Source of the DNA: Chitinophaga filiformis
GTDB lineage: Bacteria; Bacteroidota; Bacteroidia; Chitinophagales; Chitinophagaceae
Length of the DNA stretch: 64,000 nt
Assembly: GCF_900102545.1 (NCBI RefSeq)
Contig: NZ_FNBN01000001.1
Coordinates: 916,477 to 980,476, forward strand
Direction of reading: 5' to 3'
A program made the position numbers and the translations under genes. Below are positions 36,833-46,261 of the stretch, in pieces. Position 1 is the stretch's first letter; every line of letters starts with the position of its first letter. The notes under the pieces were generated by a model. It saw nothing but the letters and a program-made list of their open reading frames with translations, made no database searches and was not told where the DNA came from.

Positions 36833-38317
36833 TTAATACTGCCCTGCTTCCAGCTTGCTGGGCGATAGCAGGTATTGTTTATCTACCTTGTCTAAAATTA
36901 CGTAAATCGAATCTTTATTCTGAGTTAAGCCATAAAGAATAATCCGTGTATCACTGGGTCTTTCGTAATGCAGAACAAAGGGCGCATCTTTCTTCTTTGT
37001 TGTATTCGGGCGGTCGGTAGCATTACGTCTTTGCCGTTCACGGCCCTGATTAGTGGCGCTTCTGTTCTTATCCCGCAGTGAAAGCTCCTGCTTCACAGTG
37101 TCTGCTTCATAGTAGAAGAATCTCCTTCCACCTGCCACACCTGCCAGTTCAAAGTTACGGTCTACATCATTTTTCGGAGAACCACCACCATTACTGAGAT
37201 CCAGCCACACTGATTTATTCACCTGGTAAGTAATGGTAGACCACTTTTCAAAAGTAACGTTCTGCCAGCGTGTAGAGTCCAGCGGTGAATAAGGGATCAC
37301 CTTGTTATTCAGCCGGAATTCCGTTACGTTGTAATACCCACGTGTACCGGCCAATCCTTTTTCGACAGGTTGCTTATATGGATCGTACAGATAGTTCCAC
37401 ATCTGCAGGTAAAATAGTATAAATACAAATAAAAGAAAAGTACCGGCCTTCAACGCCAGTCGTCCATATTTCTGCCACGCTTTTGTGAAGGATGGATAAT
37501 AATGTACCGGCACCGTATAACGTTCCAATACTAACAAATTGTAAATCTTCGGCACATCATACGCCAGTACGAAGGCGCCCAGCAATACAAAGTATGCGGC
37601 GTATACATGCACTCCTCCATCATAAGCAAGGTTCACAAAGGTGATATTGGCCAGTGCTCCTGCCAGCAGTACGGCTCCGATAGCAGCTGTACCACGGAAG
37701 AACAACAGGATACCTGCGCCTACTTCCACGATACCCGCAAATACCTGGTACCATGGCACGATGCCGATAGATAACCAGTAGATCTTCTGTGCAGTAAAAT
37801 CGCCGAAATTAGTATGCAGGTTAGAGATAGACGGATAGGGCATCTGTACCGGGAATAACTTGGTATAACCAAACCCTATAATACCTATACCGGCGCGGTA
37901 GCGCACAATCACACGCAGCCAGTAATACAGCAGATTATACTCCAGTCTCTTACGGTCAAATAAACTCCAGATCACAGCACCTACAACGGCAATACCCAGC
38001 GCTGCCGCCCAGCTGGCATAACTGGCTATACCCCAGCGACCGCTTTCCGAATCGACATTCCAGAGATTGGGCTGAAACCTCGCGATATCATATACATCCC
38101 GATACTTCAGATGGATCCAGTCCATCGTAAAGAGATGAGTATACCAGTTCCAGCTGGTAGGAATACTCATGATCACGAAAAAGATAAAGGCAATACGGAA
38201 TGCCCACTTTTGATATACCTTCCAGGGCTTTGGCTGCGCAGCGGAAGTCTGGCTGGTAGTATCCGGTGCTGTTGGTGCTGCCTGCTCTATTACAGGTGAA
38301 TTAGCTATATCAGACAT
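36833..38317 (-). CDS. DoxX-like membrane protein, copy 2
   Basis: 494 residues from the ATG at 38317, 10 bp after the stop of its paralogue; a longer frame to 38359 would overlap that gene. About seven membrane helices cover residues 35-320, including the DoxX-like core YYWLRVIVRYRAGIGIIGFG ... LFPVQMPYPS ... GAGILLFF. A soluble C-terminal part of about 170 residues follows, with a basic, Asn-rich linker (RNRSATNQGRERQRRN). DoxX/DoxD proteins include the small subunit of thiosulfate:quinone oxidoreductase. With soxCD in the same operon, a role in passing sulfur-derived electrons to quinone is a hypothesis. Last gene of the operon. Confidence 0.75.
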   Translation of the reverse strand: MSDIANSPVIEQAAPTAPDTTSQTSAAQPKPWKVYQKWAFRIAFIFFVIMSIPTSWNWYTHLFTMDWIHLKYRDVYDIARFQPNLWNVDSESGRWGIASYASWAAALGIAVVGAVIWSLFDRKRLEYNLLYYWLRVIVRYRAGIGIIGFGYTKLFPVQMPYPSISNLHTNFGDFTAQKIYWLSIGIVPWYQVFAGIVEVGAGILLFFRGTAAIGAVLLAGALANITFVNLAYDGGVHVYAAYFVLLGAFVLAYDVPKIYNLLVLERYTVPVHYYPSFTKAWQKYGRLALKAGTFLLFVFILFYLQMWNYLYDPYKQPVEKGLAGTRGYYNVTEFRLNNKVIPYSPLDSTRWQNVTFEKWSTITYQVNKSVWLDLSNGGGSPKNDVDRNFELAGVAGGRRFFYYEADTVKQELSLRDKNRSATNQGRERQRRNATDRPNTTKKKDAPFVLHYERPSDTRIILYGLTQNKDSIYVILDKVDKQYLLSPSKLEAGQY

Positions 38318-38327
38318 AACGTTGATT

Positions 38328-39674
38328 TTAAAGTTTAAGCGGTTTACGGCGACCTTCAATCAATGGGTATTTCTTATTGATCTTGTTCAGCACCACATAC
38401 ACAGAATCCTGTTTTTCATTGATGCCGGAAAGAATAATGCGATTGCTGTCAGGTCTCGTATAATGCAGCTCCAGTTTCTCCTGCTGATGGTATTTGTTTT
38501 TATTCTGCAGGAACAATACCTGGCGGGATTCATCAATACCATAACTGTAATAGTGCCTGCTCACCGCACCTGCCAGCTCATAATTGCGCTCTGCATCTTT
38601 TGCATAGATCTCTTCCGTATTTGCCAGATCAGGATGTACATAGCGATTAGACCGGATGCTAAGCGTAGCCCATTTCTCAAACACCACATCTTTCCAGCGC
38701 ACGGTATCTGTCAGTGAATAAGGCAGCTCCTGGTTATTGATACGGAACTCCGTTACATTGTAAATACCCGCTGCATTATCCAGACCGGGAGCAGTCGGAT
38801 ACTGATAACCATTCTGTTTATAGCTGGCATAGGTCTTATATCCATAAAGGCCTACAAAGAAAAAGATGAACAGGGTTTTCAGTACGATCCTTGCACTGCG
38901 GTGCCATGGCCTGGCCAGATAAGGTCGCACTGTATTAGGAGCAGTAGGCTGCTCCAGTGTCAGCAATGTAACAATACGCACAGCATCATATGCCAGTAAG
39001 AACAGCGCCAGTATTACCAGATAAAAACTATATACATATTCACCACCTTCATAAGCGAGGTTAGACATGAATACATTGCCGGTAAAAGTAATGATGATAC
39101 CAGCTCCGATGGTGGCCGTTCTTCTGCTGAACAACAAAAGACCTGCGGTTGTTTCTACCAGTCCCAGGAAGGTTTCCATAGAAGGTACTACACCTGTACT
39201 CATGGCGAAGATCTTCCAGTCCGACAGATCGCCGTACTGTGTATTCAGCTGACTGATGGAAGGATACGGCAACTGCTGCGGGAACAGTTTCAACAAGCCA
39301 TAGGCTATTACACCTATTGCCAGCCGGTAACGCACAATAACGCGCAACCAGTAGTACAACTGGTTATACTCCTTCCGCTGCTTATCGAGGAAAGACCAGA
39401 TCAGTGTGCCGGTCAAAGCAATGAAAGCAATAATACCCCAGTCTGCAAATCCGCCGAAAGGACTATCAGATGGCAGGAACTTAGGAGTATATCGCGCGAG
39501 ATAGAAAATATCTCTGAAACTCAGTTCTCCCCATTGAATGTGGAATAAGGTGCTGAAATACTTCAGGTCCAGCGGAATACACTGAATGATGAAATAGATG
39601 AAAAAGAAGCGGAAAAGGATCTTCCAGGATGTTTTCCACGTTTGCGGTGGTAATAGATTTGCCGGATGTGTCAT
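38328..39674 (-). CDS. DoxX-like membrane protein, copy 1
   Basis: 448 residues from the ATG at 39674; the frame extends to 39704, but that would overlap the SusD stop. It shares with copy 2 the core YYWLRVIVRYRLAIGVIAYG, LFPQQLPYPSISQL, and the order of seven membrane helices, as well as the C-terminal YNVTEFRINN and FEKWATLSIRSNRYV segments. It is therefore a tandem duplicate. It lies 26 bp after SusD and 10 bp before copy 2. The DoxX relation is seen in the membrane core; the C-terminal domain is unassigned. Confidence 0.75.
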   Translation of the reverse strand: MTHPANLLPPQTWKTSWKILFRFFFIYFIIQCIPLDLKYFSTLFHIQWGELSFRDIFYLARYTPKFLPSDSPFGGFADWGIIAFIALTGTLIWSFLDKQRKEYNQLYYWLRVIVRYRLAIGVIAYGLLKLFPQQLPYPSISQLNTQYGDLSDWKIFAMSTGVVPSMETFLGLVETTAGLLLFSRRTATIGAGIIITFTGNVFMSNLAYEGGEYVYSFYLVILALFLLAYDAVRIVTLLTLEQPTAPNTVRPYLARPWHRSARIVLKTLFIFFFVGLYGYKTYASYKQNGYQYPTAPGLDNAAGIYNVTEFRINNQELPYSLTDTVRWKDVVFEKWATLSIRSNRYVHPDLANTEEIYAKDAERNYELAGAVSRHYYSYGIDESRQVLFLQNKNKYHQQEKLELHYTRPDSNRIILSGINEKQDSVYVVLNKINKKYPLIEGRRKPLKL

Positions 39675-39700
39675 ACCTGCAATGTTTATGTGGTGAAATA

Positions 39701-41044
39701 TCAATAACCGGGATTAGGGTCCAAAGCACCATCAGCGCTCAGCTCCACGGCAGGAATAGGCATTAGGTACCTGCGTGCGTCTGTTACGCCCAGCACGGTT
39801 GCAGCGCGGTTGGTCCTTACCAGATCATACCAGCGATGTGGTTCAAAAGCAAACTCCAGCCTTCTCTCATTCTCTATAGCCACCAGGATATCGCCCTGTG
39901 ATGTGGCAGTGCTGGCTGTCAATCCTGCCCTGTCGCGAACGGCATCCAGGTCTGTCAGCGCGCCTTCCAGCTCACCCAGTTGCGCCCTTGCTTCTGCACG
40001 GATGAGATACTGTTCTGCAATACGCAGCACATAAGCAGGATCGGTTGCCGGACTACGATAGTAGAAGTTGCCATACCACAGTCCCTGGTTGGTGATGGCC
40101 ACGGCGGCCTTACGGTTACCGCCGATAGCCGGGTCATTGATCAGTGCAATAAAGGCATCGTTGGGCGCCCATTGACGGGTACCACCATTGGCAGGTGGCT
40201 GCCAGTACCCCCTGTGTGCATTCACATTGTTGGCACTGTAGGATATTTCGAAGATGGATTCATTTGTAGCTACCACGTTGTTGGCGAAAAAGGCGCTATA
40301 GGGTTTTATAAGGCTATATTTGGCGTCTTCTATCAGTTTTGAGGAATAGGCCTCGGCCTGCTCCCAATTCTCCCTATAGAGGTAAAAACGGGCCATTAAT
40401 GCCCATACTGTTTTCCGGGTAGCACGATAGCGGTTAGTGGTTTCCGGTAAAAGCGGTTCTGCCGTCTGCAGATCGCTCAATATCTGTGCATAGGTCTGCT
40501 CCAGGGAACTTCTTTTAAGCCCCTTGGTATCGTTGATATTAGTTGTTGCTTTCAGTACCAGCTGTACACCACCCCAGGTACGGGCCAGGTCAAAATAAGC
40601 CAGCGCACGGATGAAATAAGCTTCGCCAATTAAAGCATTCTTTTCATCCTGTGTAAAAGTGGCATCTGTCACACCAGGTACTTTATCAATTACCTGGTTG
40701 GCCCTGTTGATAGTGGAGTATATGCCTGCCCAGACAGTAGCCACATTGGCATTATCGGCTTTTACATTGTGAGAAATGAACTGTTGTATCACCGACTGTG
40801 ATCCCGTCCACTGGATATTATCACCGGATAAATAACCAATGGTCTGAAAAAGCGAACCGTAATAAGCATCATCCCCCAGTTCACGATATACGCCCCTTAC
40901 GGCCGTTTGTGCGGAAGCTTCATCAACAATGGTCGCATCATCCGAAACGGAATCGCGGGGCTCTACATCCAGGAAGTCTTTGCAGGATGAGAGTAATAAT
41001 ACAAGTGGTAATATGCGGATAAGTGATTTCATGATCTTCTTCAT
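39701..41044 (-). CDS. SusD/RagB-family outer-membrane lipoprotein
   Basis: 447 residues with a signal peptide ending LLSSC (lipid-modified Cys21). SusD helices follow: TAVRGVYRELGDDAYYG, the TPR-like middle (ALIGEAYFIRALAYFDLARTWGGV) and the C-terminal NERRLEFAFEPHRWYDLVRT with MPIPAVELSADGALDPNPGY at the end. SusD proteins cap a SusC barrel and bind the substrate at the surface. It is 10 bp downstream of SusC. The usual SusCD substrate is a glycan, but the operon here has no glycoside hydrolase; its companions are SoxCD and DoxX-like genes. Confidence 0.92.
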   Translation of the reverse strand: MKKIMKSLIRILPLVLLLSSCKDFLDVEPRDSVSDDATIVDEASAQTAVRGVYRELGDDAYYGSLFQTIGYLSGDNIQWTGSQSVIQQFISHNVKADNANVATVWAGIYSTINRANQVIDKVPGVTDATFTQDEKNALIGEAYFIRALAYFDLARTWGGVQLVLKATTNINDTKGLKRSSLEQTYAQILSDLQTAEPLLPETTNRYRATRKTVWALMARFYLYRENWEQAEAYSSKLIEDAKYSLIKPYSAFFANNVVATNESIFEISYSANNVNAHRGYWQPPANGGTRQWAPNDAFIALINDPAIGGNRKAAVAITNQGLWYGNFYYRSPATDPAYVLRIAEQYLIRAEARAQLGELEGALTDLDAVRDRAGLTASTATSQGDILVAIENERRLEFAFEPHRWYDLVRTNRAATVLGVTDARRYLMPIPAVELSADGALDPNPGY

Positions 41045-41054
41045 TAGATGTTTC

Positions 41055-44000
41055 CTATAATGTCACATTCAAACCAAACTGCAGCGTGCGCGACTGTGGT
41101 GGTGTACCCAGGTCAATACCCTGTACGGTTTGCGTAGCCGTTACGTTTGCTTCGGGATCAGGCCCTGTATATTTTGTAAGCAACCACAGATTATTCCCGG
41201 CGAAGTATACGCGCAAGGCATTTACATGCCAGCGGCTGGTCAGCGCTTTAGGTAGTGTATACCCTACTGTCAATGCCTGTAAGCGCAGGAAGGAACCATT
41301 CTCGATAAAACGGCTGTTCTGTTCCAGTGTGTAGTTGTTGCCTACCTTCGTCAGGCGTGGTACATCTGTGATGTCGCCCTCTTTCTGCCAGCGCTTCAGC
41401 TGACTGGCAAACAGTACCCTGTTCGCATCGCGGGTACCACCACCTTCTCCGAAGAAGCGGTTCAGGTTTAATACCTTGTTGCCATACTGGAAGTTGAACT
41501 GCACAGATGCATCAAATGATTTCCAGGAAAAACTGTTATTGATACCACCGAAGAATTTCGGCAATGCGTTCCCTACAATCTGCCTGTCAGCTACTGTAAT
41601 GCTGCCATCTCCATTCACATCCTGGAATACCGCATTACCTGTTTTAGGATCTACATACAGTTGTTTATACATCCAGAAAGAATACATAGAGTACCCCTGC
41701 TGCATCCTGATCCAGTCACGGTTGTACTGCGTGATCGGCACCGGCAGTTTTTCCACCTTGTTCACGTTGCCTGAAATGGTGAAAGAGGTATTCCAGGTAA
41801 AAGCACCCCGTTTAATATTCTCGGAACGGATAGCCACTTCGTATCCTTTGTTGCTGATCTCACCGGCATTGGAGTAATAGGTGGTATAACCGGTGTTAGA
41901 AGGAACCGGCAATTGCAGCAGTACATCAGTCGTTTTCTTCGAATAGACATTCACTTCCAGCGACACTCGTCCGTCCAGGAAACCTGCATCCAATCCAAGG
42001 TTCGCTTGTGTTGTTTTCTCCCAGCGCAGGTCAGGGTTGGCCAGCTGTAATGGAGCGGTCGCCGCTTTATCTCCGCCACTCTCTGTATCAGGATAACCAC
42101 TGGCGCCTGTCCATAAACCACGGGCAGCATAATCATTGATACCACTCTGGTTACCGGTCACGCCATAACTAGCCCGCAGTTTCAGGTCACTGAGGAACTG
42201 TATATCTTTCAGGAACTGCTCTTCTTTCAGACGCCATGCTGCACCAACGGCAGGGAAATATCCCCAGCGGTGATTACTGCCAAAGCGGGAAGAACCATCA
42301 GCACGAACGCTCAGTTCCAGGTAGTACTTACTATCGTAGTTGTAATCAACACGGGAAAAGAAAGAGGCGAGTGTCCCCCGTGTCCAGGTCTGTCCTGCGG
42401 TACGGGTGGAAGCGGAGGAAATATCTTTATAGGCATTATTCGGGAAACCTGTACCCTGAGCAAAAGTTCTTCCCAATGTATTCTGCTGGATAGTGTTACC
42501 TACTACAGCGCCAAACGTATGTCCGCGGCCCAGCTTCTTACGATAGGACAATGTCTGCTCATTGATCCAGGTACTGTTCTGTGTGATGGAAGACGTTGCT
42601 AAACCATTGGTGGGCGCAGCACCTAACTGTGTTTTATCATTCCAATATTCTGATTCATCATAGTTGTTATAATCCACACTCCAGCTGGTACGGAACTTCA
42701 GGTCACGCAGTATTTCAGCTTCTGCATATACATTGCCGATATACCTTAAACTGATCGTATGCACATCATAGTTATTCAGCAACACCTGCAGGTTGTCGAA
42801 GCCTGCCCAGCGGGCGGGAGTACCATCTGGATTGGTTTCCGGCAGATAAGTAGGTGTATGCAATGCAGACTGTAACAATCCTCCCTGCGGACCGTCACCA
42901 GCACGTGCCTGGTTCCTGTAGGAGCGGGTAATACCATTGCTCACGCCTATCTGTACCCTGTCATTGATCTTATGATCAACATTCAGTTTCAGGCTGGCCC
43001 TTTCAAAGAAAACAGGACGGATATTGGCCTCCTGTTTTGTATAACCAGCGCCGATATAGAATTTAGTCTTGTCAGAACCGCCATTCAGCGACAGGTCATA
43101 GTTTGCCAGCTGACCGGTACGGAAAAGTTCTCCCAGTCTGTCATAGGTTTTCTGTTCTTCCGGCAGTCCGCGGCCTCCTTCTGCCACAGGACGGAAAGGG
43201 CGATTGGCAAAGGTCTGGTTCAGGGAAGGATTATCGATACCTGTATTGATCCAGTACTCGTTGATTAATGTGGCATGTTGAGGACCAGTTGTTAAATCCC
43301 ATAATTTCGGCGCCTTTGCAAAACCATGTGATACATTCACATTGACTTTAGTACGCTCACCATAATTCCCCCTTTTTGTAGTAACGATCACCACACCATT
43401 TGCACCACGTGAACCATAGATAGCAGTGGCGCTGGCATCTTTCAATACCTCTATACTGGCAATATCAGCCGGATTAATATCTGCGATAGGAGAGGTTGCA
43501 CGACCACCTGTGCTCACCGTCTGCAGACTGGTATTATTTACAAACACTCCGTCTACCACATACAAAGGATCATTGCCTGCATTGATGGAAGTAGTACCAC
43601 GCACACGTACAAAGACACCATCTCCCGGTACGCCGGTGTTAGAGTTAATCTGCAAACCTGCTGCCTTTCCCTGTAACTGCGCATCAAATCCTGCTACAGG
43701 TATATTCCTTGTTTCAGCAGCGTTGATGGTCGACACAGAGCTGGTCAGGTTACGACGTTCCTGTGTACCATACCCCACTACCACCACCTCGCTGAGTTTC
43801 TTGTCGTCTGTTTCCAGTTGTATATTGAGCCGGTCGTTTGCACTTACCTTTACCTCCTGTGGTTTATAGCCGAGATAGGTAAATACCAGTACCGCATCTG
43901 CCGGCACATTCAATTCAAAAGAACCGTCTATACGCGTCAGGGCTCCCCGTTTTGATCCCTTTACGATTACGCTTACACCCGGCAATTGCTGACCGTTGCT

Positions 44001-44186
44001 ATCTGTTACCTTTCCTTTTACAGGAATATCTGCCGGAAGATTACCGGCAACAACATGTTTACTGGCAGCGGGCAACACTGCCCCCCACATTTCTGAGCTT
44101 CCCAGTACAGCGGGAATGAGCAGAAAACCTGCATTTCTCGCAAGCCTGCGTATGGCAGGAACGTGTCCATAATCAAAGAATGACAT
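41055..44186 (-). CDS. SusC/RagA TonB-dependent outer-membrane transporter
   Basis: 1043 residues from the ATG at 44186; 40 more codons upstream would overlap soxC. A signal-like segment (about 19-42) is followed by the carboxypeptidase-regulatory-like domain (about 54-135, KGKVTDSNGQQLPGVSVIVK), the TonB/plug segment VVVVGYGTQERRNLTSSVS and FDAQLQGKAAGLQI...PLYVVDGV, then a long beta barrel ending FGLNVTL. The SusC layout is complete. It imports bulky ligands caught by SusD using TonB energy. It begins 31 bp after soxC and so is part of the sox operon, an unusual setting for SusC. Confidence 0.92.
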   Translation of the reverse strand: MSFFDYGHVPAIRRLARNAGFLLIPAVLGSSEMWGAVLPAASKHVVAGNLPADIPVKGKVTDSNGQQLPGVSVIVKGSKRGALTRIDGSFELNVPADAVLVFTYLGYKPQEVKVSANDRLNIQLETDDKKLSEVVVVGYGTQERRNLTSSVSTINAAETRNIPVAGFDAQLQGKAAGLQINSNTGVPGDGVFVRVRGTTSINAGNDPLYVVDGVFVNNTSLQTVSTGGRATSPIADINPADIASIEVLKDASATAIYGSRGANGVVIVTTKRGNYGERTKVNVNVSHGFAKAPKLWDLTTGPQHATLINEYWINTGIDNPSLNQTFANRPFRPVAEGGRGLPEEQKTYDRLGELFRTGQLANYDLSLNGGSDKTKFYIGAGYTKQEANIRPVFFERASLKLNVDHKINDRVQIGVSNGITRSYRNQARAGDGPQGGLLQSALHTPTYLPETNPDGTPARWAGFDNLQVLLNNYDVHTISLRYIGNVYAEAEILRDLKFRTSWSVDYNNYDESEYWNDKTQLGAAPTNGLATSSITQNSTWINEQTLSYRKKLGRGHTFGAVVGNTIQQNTLGRTFAQGTGFPNNAYKDISSASTRTAGQTWTRGTLASFFSRVDYNYDSKYYLELSVRADGSSRFGSNHRWGYFPAVGAAWRLKEEQFLKDIQFLSDLKLRASYGVTGNQSGINDYAARGLWTGASGYPDTESGGDKAATAPLQLANPDLRWEKTTQANLGLDAGFLDGRVSLEVNVYSKKTTDVLLQLPVPSNTGYTTYYSNAGEISNKGYEVAIRSENIKRGAFTWNTSFTISGNVNKVEKLPVPITQYNRDWIRMQQGYSMYSFWMYKQLYVDPKTGNAVFQDVNGDGSITVADRQIVGNALPKFFGGINNSFSWKSFDASVQFNFQYGNKVLNLNRFFGEGGGTRDANRVLFASQLKRWQKEGDITDVPRLTKVGNNYTLEQNSRFIENGSFLRLQALTVGYTLPKALTSRWHVNALRVYFAGNNLWLLTKYTGPDPEANVTATQTVQGIDLGTPPQSRTLQFGLNVTL

Positions 44187-44217
44187 ATAGTTGGTTGATT
44201 TTTTTATGCTGATTATT

Positions 44218-45435
44218 CTATTTCCATTTCTCCGGACTGTATACCACTTGTCCATCCCGTTTGATGAGCCATGCTGTAACAGGATTGAGATGATAGCCTG
44301 TACCAATACCCCGGGCAGCGATCAATTCCTGCAATACAGGTTGCACATAGCCTGTTTCGTCAATAGCGCGGCTCATAATAGCGGCAGTGTCTCCGTTCCA
44401 TTGCCATAGGTATCTGAAGTAAGTATGCGCCTTATCTAATACAGGTTCCTGCAGGCGTGCGGCATTCCAGGTTTTTCCAGCATCTGTACTTATTTCCACT
44501 TTCTGGACTTTACCGCGTCCGCTCCAGGCCAGTCCTCTTATTTCCACCCATCCTTTCTGCAGCTGCGCAGGGTAGGCCGGATAGGTGATAATAGAACGGG
44601 CATCCATGGTGAAACTAAACTGCCGGATCTTACCATCTTTTACAGGCTCTGTGTATTTGGAAGTTTCTTCCCTGGTCATGAAGGGGCCGTCTGACAATTC
44701 AATACGGCGTATCCATTTCACACTGGTGTTGCCTTCCCACCCCGGTAGCAGCAGTCTTGCCGGATAACCTTGCTGGGGGCGAATAGCCTCCCCATTTTGT
44801 GCATAAACTATCATAGCGTCCTCCCAACCCTTACTGACGGGAATGCTGCGTGTCATCACTGCTGCATCAGACCCCTCTGCCAGGAACCAGGTAGCCTTCG
44901 GATTGATGCCTACTTCCCTGAAGAGGGTGGACAACATCACACCGGTCCATTCGCTCTGGCTGGTCAGTCCGCAGATATCCTGTGGTGTCACATTCTCTTT
45001 ATCGGGCTTGCGGAAATTGCCGGAGCACTCAATAAAGCAGATCCTCGACACAGACGGAAACCGCTTCAGGTCTGCCAGAGAGAAGACAGTTGGCCTGTCT
45101 ACCATACCATGTATCATCAGCTCATAGCTATTGGGATCAATAGCAGGCACACCCGCGTGATGCCGTTCGAAATGCAGGTCTGAAGGCGTGATCATGCCAT
45201 ACAGGTCCTGTAAAGGCGTCTGTGAAGAAGTGAGGGATGGCTTCCTTTGCGGATGTTCAAATGGAGATCTTGTACCCAGTACACCAGGCAGCGGTCCCAC
45301 CTGTTTGGTAGGGTCAATAGCTGCTTCGGGAATACCCGTCTGGACCATTTTGCCAAAGGATGACTTTACCAGTACCACAGCAGCTGTGGCAGCACCTCCC
45401 AGCAAAAGGCGACGACGCGTCATCTTTTGACTCAT
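44218..45435 (-). CDS. soxC: Sulfane dehydrogenase molybdopterin subunit SoxC
   Basis: 405 residues. A twin-arginine signal (TRRRLLLGGAATAAVVLV) exports the folded enzyme. The molybdopterin domain holds the Mo-ligating Cys137 in FIECSGN. The C-terminal dimerisation domain has the phrases typical of SoxC: LLLPGWEGNTSVKWIRR, PFMTREETSKY, SGRGKVQKVEISTDAGKTW, LQEPVLDKA and DETGYVQP. SoxC with cytochrome SoxD removes six electrons from the sulfane sulfur bound to SoxY. It is 45 bp after soxD. A plain sulfite dehydrogenase (SorA-like) is the main alternative; the sequence phrases favour SoxC. No soxYZ, soxAX or soxB lies in the window. Confidence 0.85.
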   Translation of the reverse strand: MSQKMTRRRLLLGGAATAAVVLVKSSFGKMVQTGIPEAAIDPTKQVGPLPGVLGTRSPFEHPQRKPSLTSSQTPLQDLYGMITPSDLHFERHHAGVPAIDPNSYELMIHGMVDRPTVFSLADLKRFPSVSRICFIECSGNFRKPDKENVTPQDICGLTSQSEWTGVMLSTLFREVGINPKATWFLAEGSDAAVMTRSIPVSKGWEDAMIVYAQNGEAIRPQQGYPARLLLPGWEGNTSVKWIRRIELSDGPFMTREETSKYTEPVKDGKIRQFSFTMDARSIITYPAYPAQLQKGWVEIRGLAWSGRGKVQKVEISTDAGKTWNAARLQEPVLDKAHTYFRYLWQWNGDTAAIMSRAIDETGYVQPVLQELIAARGIGTGYHLNPVTAWLIKRDGQVVYSPEKWK

Positions 45436-45480
45436 ATTAAGTTCTGTTTCGAATTACAGTTTTGTACCTAATGCATATAG

Positions 45481-46056
45481 TTATTCATAAGGCCCTTCCC
45501 CTCCTTTTCTATTGTCTGTGACATAGTATTTCCTGGCCGGCATGACAACGGCAGGTAAGGTTTTCGCGTTGATGACAGCATTTGCGTCAATCAGTTTATT
45601 GGCATGTAACAGCCATGCTGTGATGCTGTAGACTTCGTTATCTGATAGTGAGCCCGGCGCATTAAAAGGCATTGCACGACGCACATAATCAAAGATGGTG
45701 GTGGCGTATGGCCAGTAATTACCAATCGCTTTCACACGCTTTGGAGCCTGGTCAAAAGGTGGTGCATCTATAGTATCAGGCGCTACAAGTATGTTGTATG
45801 GCCCTTCTACACCAGTAGCACCATGACATGCTGCACATTTTGCAGCATAGATCAACGCACCATCCTGTACAGTACCACTCCCGGCAGGTAATCCTTTACC
45901 ATCCGGATGAATAGCAATCGCTTTCGCTGCTATCTCCTTTTCTGTAGCTGGCCGTCCATACCCGAAATGTTCCGGCATAGCTGTATTGCGGCGTTCACAG
46001 GCAATCATGAGGGTACCTGCAACGCAGGCCCAAAATGGCATTCGTAGCTTAAACAT
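45481..46056 (-). CDS. soxD: Cytochrome c subunit SoxD, single haem
   Basis: 191 residues with a signal peptide ending MIAC (possible lipid Cys20). The mature N-terminus FGYGRPATEKEIAAKAIAIH and PDGKGLPAGSGTV are typical SoxD phrases. The haem motif is CAACH, and the region GNYWPYATTIFDYVRRAMPF supplies the likely Met ligand. Well-studied SoxD proteins are longer and carry two haems; this one has only the first domain. It is the first gene of the operon, about 100 nt downstream of the predicted start of transcription. It probably takes electrons from SoxC. Confidence 0.82.
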   Translation of the reverse strand: MFKLRMPFWACVAGTLMIACERRNTAMPEHFGYGRPATEKEIAAKAIAIHPDGKGLPAGSGTVQDGALIYAAKCAACHGATGVEGPYNILVAPDTIDAPPFDQAPKRVKAIGNYWPYATTIFDYVRRAMPFNAPGSLSDNEVYSITAWLLHANKLIDANAVINAKTLPAVVMPARKYYVTDNRKGGEGPYE

Positions 46057-46160
46057 CAGATAACTGAGACTTGGATCGTTGGTTGATTATAATGCGCAGA
46101 GTGTAACCTTACCGGTTACTTGCATTTAGTCTCTTGGTGGGAGCACAATGATAATCGATG

Positions 46161-46210
46161 CAAATATATGCAGTTCATTTTTAAAAGTCTACTATTCGTG
46201 TAGACTTTTA
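46161..46210 (-). promoter_or_regulatory. soxD promoter with AGTCTAC dyad operator
   Basis: On the minus strand TATATTTG (46168-46161) matches TAnnTTTG exactly. The dyad AGTCTAC-N7-GTAGACT (46186-46206), extended to 11 perfect pairs at 46182-46210, ends 17 bp upstream of it and covers the place where a TTG would be; no good TTG is present. An activator site replacing the -33 contact is therefore plausible. The same dyad with identical 7-bp spacing occurs at 57800-57820. Confidence 0.6.
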
Positions 46211-46261
46211 TATGAATGGTAATATTTAACCAAAATAGGTGAGTATATGAGGAGCGCAATA

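Noticed and set aside
44187..44306. 40-codon N-terminal extension of SusC
   Set aside because: It overlaps the 3' end of soxC and has no signal peptide; the ATG at 44186 fits the operon spacing.
44218..45435. Reading the molybdopterin gene as a YedY/MsrP methionine sulfoxide reductase
   Set aside because: Its length, dimerisation domain and phrases such as PFMTREETSKY and DETGYVQP fit SoxC, and a SoxD-type cytochrome precedes it.
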